Below, one piece after another: positions 1 through 5,416 of a stretch of 5,416 nt of DNA. The notes under the pieces were generated by a model. It did no database searches and was not told where the DNA came from. It worked only from the letters and a program-made list of their open reading frames with translations. The translations under genes and the position numbers were made by a program. Source of the stretch: Pirellulaceae bacterium (GTDB taxonomy: Bacteria; Planctomycetota; Planctomycetia; Pirellulales; Pirellulaceae); assembly GCA_030744095.1 (NCBI GenBank), contig JASLRF010000308.1:1-5416 (forward strand), read 5' to 3'. Every line of letters begins with the position of its first letter. Within the stretch, counting starts at the first letter, position 1.

Positions 1-28
1 CGATTTGGTGAATTGAGCAACGCGAAGT

Positions 29-379
29 TTACAGGGAACCCCCTGGCTTTTTCATGGTCAATAATTGCGAAAGTTCAGTAATGTCCGTGTCGATATCATC
101 GCAGGTCAGCCCGAAGCAGGGGCATATCGGCGCATCGGGATCCTTGGGATAAAGCGGTGTTGTTAGCTGTTCCACCGTGACGAACTGTTCGAACTGATCG
201 AAGTAGGCGACCTCGCAGGTTGGCTCTGAGCAGAAGTAGGCAGATTCGGCCAAGTGGGCGCGAGCCTCATTCGATACGTGCGCGCCGAGCGTGTTTTGCT
301 GGACGGTTCGTCCGAATCCACCACAGGCAGGACAGCGGTCTCCTGGGTCTTCTGATTCTCTGACGAATGCCTTATTCAC
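29..379 (-). CDS. CopZ N-terminal-like cysteine-rich protein (putative Fe-S/zinc metallochaperone), short form
   Basis: Small, apparently cytoplasmic protein of 116 residues with no signal peptide. It has seven cysteines in a pattern I recognise from the N-terminal domain of CopZ-type copper chaperones and related putative iron-sulfur metallochaperones: CPACGxxG at residues 16-23, C50 and C55 before EVAYF, and CPCFG at 86-90, plus C93. In CopZ this domain binds zinc and a [2Fe-2S] cluster. The family usually continues past the CxCFG motif to a further C-terminal cysteine pair; here the protein stops about 26 residues after it, so it looks short or truncated. I chose the GTG at 379 because it overlaps the DUF3472 stop as GTGA and has GGAG 8 nt upstream. 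A GTG at 385 would give 118 residues but lies only 2 nt from that GGAG. It is the last visible gene of the minus-strand operon. Metal delivery to the secreted partners is only a guess. Confidence 0.78.
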   Translation of the reverse strand: MNKAFVRESEDPGDRCPACGGFGRTVQQNTLGAHVSNEARAHLAESAYFCSEPTCEVAYFDQFEQFVTVEQLTTPLYPKDPDAPICPCFGLTCDDIDTDITELSQLLTMKKPGGSL

Positions 380-1248
380 AAGCACGGCTCCGCAGGACCA
401 GTTGCCTCGGCCGGAGGCCCGACCGCCGGTCGCTTTAAGCCGCTAGACTCTCTTTCAAGGCGACTCCGCAGGTTTGTCTGCTGTTTTGTGTTTCCACCGG
501 TTTGCAGACGAAATCCGTCTTCGACCACTTGTGCATTGATGTTTGACAGGGGCGTGCCGTCGGCGGTGAAAACCACCTTGGTCAATTCTACCCATACGCC
601 GTCGGTGGCTTTCACCCAGCCATTTTCAAAACGACCTGCCCGCTGCTGTTTGGGACTAACACCGTCGCGGCGAAAATCCTCTATGAACGAGTAGAAACCC
701 TTCAGCGGTGCACCGCCGGTTTGAGTTTGAAACGTGGCCAGATGTTTCCAAGTCTTCTGGTCGTTTAGATAGAAATAAGCGGAATAGGCCGTCACCTGAT
801 CCTGAGGTTCTGCGTGAATTGCAAATCGGCAGGTCTCGCCGATCTCCCAGTTGTAATCAAAGAAACTCTGAGCACCCGTTCCTTCGCCGCCAAAGCGCTT
901 GACGCGGACCCCATCGCCTTGATGCAGCACCTTGACACGATTTTTGACGGCTACACGGTTGGGATCGTTTTGCTTCCCTGGGTCCCAAACGGAAAAGAGC
1001 ACCACCTTCTTGTCAGGTGAACGCAGTTGCTGCATACCGAAGTAACCATGCTGAAAGCCACAAGCCATGAAGTACGAACCGTTCTGAGATTCTTCGACAA
1101 CCAGTTCATTCTGAAACCACACCGCGGCTGGCGCTTGGTACCACAGATGAACAGATCGTGCTGCTCGCGGCGCGGGCTCTTCCGCCATCACGCAAGGAGA
1201 AATAAATGAGATCAACAGAACGACAATAACTCGACCGCAACGTGGCAT
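376..1248 (-). CDS. Secreted DUF3472 domain protein
   Basis: Protein of 290 residues of the DUF3472 family, whose biochemical function is not established. Residues 1-22 form a signal peptide ending in VMA before EE, so the protein is exported. The DUF3472 core runs from about residue 32 to 255. Recognisable blocks are SVHLWYQAP (32-40), the GFQHGYFGMQ stretch (64-73), VVLFSVWDPG (82-91), RFGGEGTGAQSFFDYNW (118-134), SAYFYL (156-161) and the KGFYSFIEDFRR block (183-194). The aromatic and glycine-rich character suggests a beta-sandwich that may bind carbohydrate; that is inference. The last 25 or so residues are rich in Pro, Ala and Gly, look unrelated to the domain and run into the start of the next gene. 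The ATG lies 3 nt after the stop of the upstream SGNH hydrolase gene with only a weak Shine-Dalgarno, which points to translational coupling. I am confident of the family, not of the role. Confidence 0.9.
   Translation of the reverse strand: MPRCGRVIVVLLISFISPCVMAEEPAPRAARSVHLWYQAPAAVWFQNELVVEESQNGSYFMACGFQHGYFGMQQLRSPDKKVVLFSVWDPGKQNDPNRVAVKNRVKVLHQGDGVRVKRFGGEGTGAQSFFDYNWEIGETCRFAIHAEPQDQVTAYSAYFYLNDQKTWKHLATFQTQTGGAPLKGFYSFIEDFRRDGVSPKQQRAGRFENGWVKATDGVWVELTKVVFTADGTPLSNINAQVVEDGFRLQTGGNTKQQTNLRSRLERESSGLKRPAVGPPAEATGPAEPCL
388..391 (-). promoter_or_regulatory. Ribosome binding site deciding the start of the cysteine-rich protein gene
   Basis: GGAG on the minus strand lies 8 nt before the GTG at 379 and only 2 nt before the alternative GTG at 385. 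The spacing favours the downstream GTG, which also forms a classical GTGA stop-start overlap with the preceding gene. Confidence 0.5.
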
Positions 1249-1251
1249 GGA

Positions 1252-2463
1252 TTATCTACTTTCGAAGAGAGAATTTGCATCGGCCATTCGCGACATCAGC
1301 GACGCATGAATCGTACGGCCGATCTGTTGGTAACCAATAGCGTTGGGGTGCACGCCATTATTCGAAGGATACCCTTCGATCGTGTCCAGGTACATCTGTG
1401 TTGGGATGACGAACAGCTGTTTGTCCGCGTGGGAAGCGAATCGTTCGAGTTGACGTTCGACCAGTCGATGCTGAATTCGTTTCCACCCCCATCGACTGTA
1501 GCGATCCTTGTAGTTGGCTTCAAACGCCGCTTGGCGTGAATTCGGTGGTGTCGTCAAGCAGACTCCCAACTGGGCGCGCGGAGCCGCTCGCCGAAACGCT
1601 GCGATCAACTTATCAGCGTGCGCGAACATCGTGTCAATGCGCTCGTCAATGGCTTCGAGTCTATCCGGGTTGGCGCTGAAACAGTCATTGATTCCCAGCA
1701 TGAAGACGACAAAATCGGGTGGGTCGCCCTCGCAAGCCTCGTCAAAGTAACGGGCCAAGTCCAGACTGGGAACGCCGGCCTTGTCTAGAAACACAAACGG
1801 ACTGCTCCGCTTGCGATGCGATCCGTCCGGCTCGGGTTCGTACTTCGACACAAATCGTTGCCATGTCCAACCGCCATAGCCTTCGTGGGCAACCCCCGGA
1901 GCGGCAGCCGTCGGCCGATGCGTGCCTAGCATCTGGCACCTCGGATTCATCGACGATGAAAACAGCTTGGCGATTTCATTGGGGTAGGCCGTCGCGTGCG
2001 TCAAACTGTCCCCGATGATCAACAGACGGAAATGTTGCTCACCGCCAAGCTTGGCGGGCAGAACGCGCAACGTCATCGACGCGGTTGTGATTGATTGACC
2101 CGATGAATCTTCTACGGTGATTGTCAAGCGATACTTGCCGACACGAGAGGAACTTGCCGGTAGCGACCATCGCCGCGCTTCTACGATGCCAATCTTACAT
2201 TCGACCTCAAATCGATAGTCGCTGGGATTGTCCGTTAAGACGATGTTGTCAAAGTAGATTCCCGTCTCGATTCCTTCGATGGCGACAAACTCATTGGGTA
2301 ATGTCAATCGCAGTGAACTCGCAGCAGGCGCGGCAGCAACGCTGGTCGTCGTCATCCCCTGCGACAAAAGCGCGCCGAGCAAGACAGCAGTGAGCAGGTT
2401 CGAGACGGACAAGCGATTTCGAGGGGATCGCAAGATGAAATGCATGTTGACTCGCTTTCTCAT
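1252..2463 (-). CDS. Secreted SGNH/GDSL-type hydrolase with N-terminal beta-rich domain
   Basis: Protein of 403 residues, exported by a signal peptide (roughly residues 1-45, hydrophobic core 22-35, ending near SVAAA). Residues about 50-136 form a beta-rich, Ig- or cadherin-like domain ending in TLRVLP. Residues 145-390 are an SGNH hydrolase domain: block I IIGDSLTHA with nucleophile Ser153, block II GYGGW (195-199, oxyanion glycine), block III GIND with Asn259, and block V with His372. Such enzymes hydrolyse esters, often acetyl groups on polysaccharides; the substrate here is unknown. The usual Asp three residues before the catalytic His is Asn369 (NGVH instead of DGVH). The start at 2463 overlaps the upstream stop as TGATG but has no clear Shine-Dalgarno. 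An in-frame ATG at 2445 (Met7) is preceded by GAGAAAG and also leaves a workable signal peptide, so either could be used. It sits second in the operon. Confidence 0.92.
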   Translation of the reverse strand: MRKRVNMHFILRSPRNRLSVSNLLTAVLLGALLSQGMTTTSVAAAPAASSLRLTLPNEFVAIEGIETGIYFDNIVLTDNPSDYRFEVECKIGIVEARRWSLPASSSRVGKYRLTITVEDSSGQSITTASMTLRVLPAKLGGEQHFRLLIIGDSLTHATAYPNEIAKLFSSSMNPRCQMLGTHRPTAAAPGVAHEGYGGWTWQRFVSKYEPEPDGSHRKRSSPFVFLDKAGVPSLDLARYFDEACEGDPPDFVVFMLGINDCFSANPDRLEAIDERIDTMFAHADKLIAAFRRAAPRAQLGVCLTTPPNSRQAAFEANYKDRYSRWGWKRIQHRLVERQLERFASHADKQLFVIPTQMYLDTIEGYPSNNGVHPNAIGYQQIGRTIHASLMSRMADANSLFESR

Positions 2464-3902
2464 CAGGGCTGACGGCGCACTTTATGCAGCAACTGCGAGA
2501 TCATGTCTCGAATTCGCGGTTCGGCCGCAGTTTCGAGAAAACTCGACCGAGCCGGCCACGTCTCGTAACCACCCAGTTCGTGTTGACGGGGGGGAGGTAG
2601 ATAACCACCGTACCCGTTCGCCAATTCCATGACAAAGGTCGCCTTGTGGGGGCTCTCCTTCTTGATCTGCAAACCCGTTTCGGCGAACACTTCGCAGGGG
2701 ATCCCCGCGATCGCCAACTCGCCAATTCGAATCGCCTGCAGCTTTAGATCCATGGTGGGCGGATACTTCTCTAGATGCAACGCCTCGTTGACGTAGACCG
2801 AGGTCCAGCGATGCGGATGTTTCTTGGACGGCACATTCTGCATCTTGCGCGCCCAGGCCAACCGTTCGGCATCCGGCCTGCGTACCGCAAGAGCCAGTTC
2901 AGCTTCGTGCACAGCCAGCGGTGTATTCCGACGGTAATCGATGGTCTTCAGTTTGTGCAGCGTCTCGTCTGCCAGGATTCGCGCGGAGACTTTCATCCAT
3001 TCGAACGGCGGATAGCTCTTGCCGTTCCGCTCGATGGCACCAGTGTTGCCGCTGGTTCCATTGGACATCATGCCAACGAACGGCGGGTGGCTGTCTCCCG
3101 CATCCAGATCGGCCTGAAGGGCTGCGGCGAAATGACCGAAGTAATCGGCGCTAACCAGACCGCGTTGGTAGCCACCGCAATAATGGACACTGAAATTTCC
3201 CATGACCGCCAGCGGTTTGCCGTCAACGTGTCGTACTGACAGGACCGAGAATTGCGGATCGACTGGCCCGGCTGGTTCGATCACGGCGTTGCTTTTTCCG
3301 GAGACGGATTTGATTCGTTCGCCTAGATCACCAAACGGATTCGCGCCCACACTGCCTGGTTCGCAAAGAGACCGACGACACCGAATCAAATCGGGCCTGG
3401 GAAACGACGTCCAGCCGATTTGGGCCGGCGCGAGATTCGCATTAGCCTGCACGACCGCTTCGGCAATCCTCTGCGCCAAGAACCGATGATACTCGTCGTC
3501 CAGTTCGGATGTTCCGATGTGAGTTGCGCGCGGTGCTGCGTGCGTGTGCGTGGCGGACATCAGCATGTGAGTGACTGGCAATCCAGTCTGTCGATGTGCG
3601 ATTTCTTTGGCGGCGTCAAACACGTCGCGACCGATCATGCAGGCATCACACACAACGAGTGCTAGTTGCGTGGTACCATCGGCCAGCACCAAAGCACGCG
3701 CGTGCAAACGGTCGTGAATCGCGGTGACGGGCCCGTTCTTGCTGATCGGGCCATCCAACGACACTCCCACCTGAGGCGTGATATCCGAAACAGCCGCCCC
3801 TGCACGTAGATCGGTAGCTGCCAGGGTGCCAGGGCTATGGCCGACCAGGATAAACAGCGTGGCGGACAACACGAAGACGGCGCTGATAAGTCGGTTGTTC
3901 AT
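2463..3902 (-). CDS. Secreted neutral/alkaline ceramidase-like protein (non-lysosomal ceramidase N-terminal fold)
   Basis: Protein of 479 residues from the chosen start, exported by a signal peptide (1-29, cut after LAA). The sequence matches the N-terminal catalytic domain of neutral ceramidases, which cleave the amide of N-acyl-sphingosines. It has SATHTHAAP (116-124) and the NFSVH block (236-240), with candidate zinc ligands among His119, His121 and His240. IPCE (401-404) corresponds to the zinc Glu, and ANGYGGYLPP (428-437) to the segment with the zinc Tyr. The position of the ceramidase nucleophile Ser, in the GDVSPN-type motif, reads GNTGAI (285-290) here, so classical ceramidase activity is doubtful. 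The separate C-terminal ceramidase domain is absent, as in many planctomycete homologues. The ATG at 3902 has AGGAA 5 nt upstream and puts the signal peptide at the terminus. An upstream ATG at 3974 adds 24 residues and lacks a Shine-Dalgarno. It is the first gene of the operon. Confidence 0.9.
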   Translation of the reverse strand: MNNRLISAVFVLSATLFILVGHSPGTLAATDLRAGAAVSDITPQVGVSLDGPISKNGPVTAIHDRLHARALVLADGTTQLALVVCDACMIGRDVFDAAKEIAHRQTGLPVTHMLMSATHTHAAPRATHIGTSELDDEYHRFLAQRIAEAVVQANANLAPAQIGWTSFPRPDLIRCRRSLCEPGSVGANPFGDLGERIKSVSGKSNAVIEPAGPVDPQFSVLSVRHVDGKPLAVMGNFSVHYCGGYQRGLVSADYFGHFAAALQADLDAGDSHPPFVGMMSNGTSGNTGAIERNGKSYPPFEWMKVSARILADETLHKLKTIDYRRNTPLAVHEAELALAVRRPDAERLAWARKMQNVPSKKHPHRWTSVYVNEALHLEKYPPTMDLKLQAIRIGELAIAGIPCEVFAETGLQIKKESPHKATFVMELANGYGGYLPPPRQHELGGYETWPARSSFLETAAEPRIRDMISQLLHKVRRQP

Positions 3903-3907
3903 TACGA

Positions 3908-3912
3908 TTCCT
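3908..3912 (-). promoter_or_regulatory. Ribosome binding site of the ceramidase-like gene
   Basis: AGGAA on the minus strand with a 5-nt spacer to the ATG at 3902. It supports this internal start over the ATG at 3974, whose upstream bases (TTCTTGA) show no Shine-Dalgarno. Confidence 0.6.
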
Positions 3913-4053
3913 GGCAGTGGTGGACTGGGGGGCGCGATGTGTGTCGCGGTGTTCTGACGGAGGGGTCTTTTCATTCAAGAAAAATCGTAGCTCGTATGTT
4001 ACCATGACCGCCTAGGGCGTGGGTGGCACAATCCAACGCTACACGATCTACTG

Positions 4054-4079
4054 CTCAGTGCAAACTGGTTTCAACTGAG
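4054..4079. promoter_or_regulatory. 26-bp interrupted palindrome, possible operator or 5'-UTR hairpin
   Basis: Outer arms CTCAGT (4054-4059) and ACTGAG (4074-4079) and inner arms AAAC (4062-4065) and GTTT (4068-4071) are perfectly complementary. They are separated by a 2-nt mismatch on each side and a TG centre, so 10 of 13 positions pair. The right arm shares GAG with the Shine-Dalgarno GAGAGG of the phosphoesterase gene. It could be the binding site of a dimeric regulator controlling both directions, or an RNA hairpin that masks the ribosome binding site. Confidence 0.5.
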
Positions 4080-4082
4080 AGG
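4077..4082 (+). promoter_or_regulatory. Ribosome binding site of the phosphoesterase gene
   Basis: GAGAGG with a 7-nt spacer (CTCTGAC) to the ATG at 4090. It overlaps the right arm of the adjacent palindrome by three bases. Confidence 0.6.
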
Positions 4083-4089
4083 CTCTGAC

Positions 4090-4995
4090 ATGACAGACAA
4101 ATTGGTCCAGCTGGGACGTCGCGCCGTACTCCGCAACGGTGCTTTGTTGTTAACGGGATCAGCCCTGCCGATCTCCAAGTGGGAAGCGTTGTTTGCCGCC
4201 GACTTGACGCAGGAAACGGTGGTACGTGGGGCGATGATCACGGATCTGCATTTTGCCGACAAGCCACCGGCCGGTTCACGCCACTACCGCGAGACGCCGA
4301 GAAAACTAGCCGAGGCGGCCAAAGAAATCGCCGCTTCGAAACCTCAATTTGTCGTCGAATTGGGCGACTTTATTGACGCCGCGGATGACGTTGCGACTGA
4401 AAAAAAATACCTTCAGCAGATTAACGAAGCATTCACTAAGATTCCCGGCGACAAGCACTACGTCTTGGGAAACCACTGTGTGTATTCGCTGACCAAGGAT
4501 GAATTCCTCACGGGTGTTGGGAAACCAAGATCTTATTATTCGTTTGACGTGGGCGCCGTGCATTTCATCATTCTTGATTCGTGTTTTCGCAGTGACGGCG
4601 AGTCTTACGGGCGAAAGAACTTTGTTTGGACCGATCCGAACATTCCCGCAGCCGAATCCGCTTGGTTGAAAGATGACCTGTCAGCGAACCCCCGCAAGAC
4701 AGTGGTTTTCGCCCATCAGCGATTCGACGTGGGCAGCCCGTACGGCGTGAAGAACGCGGCCGAGATTCGCACGATCCTCGAGGAATCCGGAAACGTCATC
4801 GCTGTGTTTCAAGGTCACAGTCACCACAACGACTACAAGGAAATCAACGGCGTGCACTATTGTACGCTGGTAGCGATGGTGGAGGGGGCTGGTGTCGAAA
4901 ACAACGGCTATTCGACTTTGGAATTCGCGGCCAATGGCGACGTCCGCGTGCAGGGGTTTCGCAAGCAGAAACACCACCGTTGGTCACAAAGTTGA
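4090..4995 (+). CDS. Secreted calcineurin-like metallophosphoesterase with Tat-type leader
   Basis: Protein of 301 residues belonging to the calcineurin-like metallophosphoesterase superfamily, which hydrolyses phosphate mono- or diesters with a two-metal centre. The motifs are in order: TDLH with Asp52 and His54, GDFID with Asp93, GNH with Asn128 and His129, FAH with His209, and GHSH with His243 and His245. All expected metal ligands are therefore present. The residue after GNH is Cys130 where Asp or Glu is usual; I believe this is common in the planctomycete subgroup with the GRKNFVWTDPNIPAAE stretch (174-189). The N-terminus has twin arginines (10-11) followed by a hydrophobic stretch (RRAVLRNGALLLTGSALP), which fits a Tat signal and export in folded form. 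The gene points away from the hydrolase operon and shares its intergenic region, suggesting joint regulation. The substrate is unknown. Confidence 0.92.
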   Translation: MTDKLVQLGRRAVLRNGALLLTGSALPISKWEALFAADLTQETVVRGAMITDLHFADKPPAGSRHYRETPRKLAEAAKEIAASKPQFVVELGDFIDAADDVATEKKYLQQINEAFTKIPGDKHYVLGNHCVYSLTKDEFLTGVGKPRSYYSFDVGAVHFIILDSCFRSDGESYGRKNFVWTDPNIPAAESAWLKDDLSANPRKTVVFAHQRFDVGSPYGVKNAAEIRTILEESGNVIAVFQGHSHHNDYKEINGVHYCTLVAMVEGAGVENNGYSTLEFAANGDVRVQGFRKQKHHRWSQS

Positions 4996-5112
4996 AGGCG
5001 GAAGGCTGAGCAACCAGCACCGAGCCGATAGCATACTGATGGTAATTCGGGAACCGCTTTTTTGACCAGCCGGCTGTGGAAGGCAATGCTTGCTGGCAAC
5101 GCCGGAACCGGT
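4996..5112. other. Short non-coding spacer with inverted repeats
   Basis: I see no convincing gene between the phosphoesterase stop and the gene fragment to its right. A T6 run at 5058-5063 lies downstream of the phosphoesterase, but no good stem precedes it, so a terminator is not supported. A perfect 10-bp palindrome, CAGCCGGCTG, is at 5067-5076. Confidence 0.4.
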
Positions 5113-5167
5113 TCATTCCGTTTCCGGCAACAACAACACAAGCGCCAGCATGGACCAAGCGCTGGCG
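5091..5167. repeat. Cluster of overlapping inverted repeats
   Basis: TGCTGGC (5091-5097) pairs with GCCAGCA (5144-5150), enclosing GCCGGAA (5101-5107) paired with TTCCGGC (5122-5128). A 10-bp palindrome, GAACCGGTTC (5105-5114), lies in the inner repeat, and CGCCAGC (5143-5149) can pair instead with GCTGGCG (5161-5167). The cluster spans the 3' end of the cyclase-like fragment. No T-run follows on either strand, so it is not an ordinary terminator. Chance in GC-rich sequence is possible. Confidence 0.35.
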
Positions 5168-5262
5168 GCGGTGGAAATGAACTGGTCCTTGCCGTGTGGG
5201 AATCCGGTTTCGAAGTAAGGTTGAAAGCCCTTTGCTCGCGTGACGACGTGCCAGGATCCGTC
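5113..5262 (-). pseudogene. C-terminal remnant of a prenyltransferase/squalene-cyclase-repeat-like protein
   Basis: On the minus strand, 49 open codons plus TGA read DGSWHVVTRA at the start, then QPYFETGFPHGKDQFIS, then AASAWSMLAL, ending PETE. This matches my memory of the C-terminal end of planctomycete and verrucomicrobial proteins with prenyltransferase or squalene-cyclase repeats, where a (Q/R)xDGSW motif is followed by a GFPHGKDQ(F/W)IS block and a hydrophobic helix. The fragment has no start codon of its own at its left end and no ribosome binding site. It begins directly after the TGA of the gene to its right and in the same frame. The preceding residues (KKLFPFFDN) do not look like a repeat leading into DGSW, so I favour a decayed or truncated gene over a single nonsense mutation. 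Readthrough of the TGA is an alternative. It is unlikely to be expressed independently. Confidence 0.6.
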
Positions 5263-5416
5263 TCAGTTGTCAAAGAACGGGAAGAGTTTCTTCAGTTCTT
5301 CGCGATTTGGCTGGCGACCGTATTCACACACTTCATAGGCTTCGGCGTATTTGACCGCTTTGCCGGCTTGCTCCCCATACCAAGAGATGAGGGCTCCGCG
5401 ATACTTGTCTGCGATC
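5263..5416 (-). CDS. 3' end of an unidentified gene (partial, runs off the window)
   Basis: Only the last 50 codons and the TGA stop (5265-5263) are inside the window; the gene continues beyond 5416. The visible C-terminus is a mixed charged and aromatic sequence, with ISWYGEQAGKAVKYAEAYE (residues 10-28 of the visible part) followed by VCEYGRQPNREELKKLF. It looks helical and like genuine coding sequence, whereas the same stretch in the other two minus-strand frames soon meets stops. I do not recognise the family. It does not resemble the cyclase-type repeats expected upstream of the fragment that follows its stop, so the two are probably separate in origin. The alternative is that both belong to one gene interrupted by TGA. 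Confidence 0.6.
   Translation of the reverse strand, partial: IADKYRGALISWYGEQAGKAVKYAEAYEVCEYGRQPNREELKKLFPFFDN

Larger units (their letters stand above)
3903..4089. promoter_or_regulatory. Divergent intergenic regulatory region
   Basis: This 187-bp stretch separates the leftward hydrolase operon from the rightward phosphoesterase gene and must hold both promoters unless transcription enters from outside. No strong sigma-70 pair is visible. The best minus-strand candidate is TTGAAA (plus-strand 4074-4069) followed after 18 nt by TAGATC, which is weak at the -10. The palindrome at 4054-4079 is the clearest element and covers that candidate -35. Confidence 0.45.

Noticed and set aside
2279..2632. 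Plus-strand open frame of 117 codons spanning the ceramidase-like/SGNH junction
   Set aside because: It crosses two real genes on the other strand and has no family resemblance.
2775..3239. Plus-strand open frame of 154 codons opposite the ceramidase-like gene
   Set aside because: It is antisense to conserved zinc-site motifs, with no ribosome binding site or recognisable domain; it is a shadow of the real gene.
4003..4014. Tiny upstream open frame (ATG ACC GCC TAG) before the phosphoesterase gene
   Set aside because: Three codons without a ribosome binding site, easily expected by chance.
4128..4130. Cys130 after GNH in the phosphoesterase (codon at 4477-4479) as a sign of inactivation
   Set aside because: All metal ligands are present and Cys at this place seems to be a subgroup trait, so inactivation is not supported. 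The coordinates given here are only nominal.
5041..5063. Possible rho-independent terminator for the phosphoesterase gene ending in T6 (5058-5063)
   Set aside because: The preceding bases form only a 3-bp GGT/ACC stem, too weak to support a terminator.
4844..5273. Longer minus-strand open frames of 104 and 121 codons over the phosphoesterase 3' end and spacer
   Set aside because: They run antisense through a well-supported gene, resemble no family, and the third minus frame carries the recognisable cyclase-like sequence instead.

Overview
The window looks like chromosomal DNA of a planctomycete (Planctomycetota, probably of the Pirellula/Rhodopirellula type). The basis is the combination of secreted hydrolase families common in that phylum: a ceramidase-like protein, a two-domain SGNH hydrolase, a DUF3472 protein and a Tat-type calcineurin-like phosphoesterase. 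Base composition is moderate, and Shine-Dalgarno motifs are clear at some starts and absent at others. The assignment is an inference from families I recognise; no rRNA or marker gene is present.

Positions 29 to about 3902 hold four minus-strand genes packed head to tail. In order of transcription they are a neutral/alkaline ceramidase-like secreted protein (3902-2463), a secreted SGNH/GDSL hydrolase with an N-terminal beta-rich domain (2463-1252), a secreted DUF3472 protein (1248-376) and a small cysteine-rich protein resembling the N-terminal domain of CopZ-type metallochaperones (379-29). The junctions are a 1-nt overlap (TGATG), a 3-nt gap and a 4-nt overlap (GTGA), so they very likely form one translationally coupled operon. 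The first three products carry signal peptides and the last appears cytoplasmic.

Positions 3903-4089 form a divergent intergenic region. It contains a 26-bp near-perfect palindrome directly before the plus-strand phosphoesterase gene (4090-4995), and the right arm of the palindrome overlaps that gene's Shine-Dalgarno sequence.

From 4996 to the end there is a short spacer rich in inverted repeats. It is followed on the minus strand by a 49-codon piece that looks like the C-terminal end of a prenyltransferase/squalene-cyclase-repeat protein (5262-5113). Directly upstream and in the same frame is the 3' end of an unidentified gene (5416-5263), whose TGA stop abuts the fragment. This is either a gene remnant or a gene broken by an in-frame stop.

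Functionally, the operon plus the phosphoesterase could be an extracytoplasmic degradative set (amide or ester hydrolysis plus phosphate-ester hydrolysis), but no substrate can be read from the sequence. Several proteins lack residues that are canonical in their superfamilies, so their textbook activities should not be assumed. No RNA gene, CRISPR array or insertion sequence was seen.
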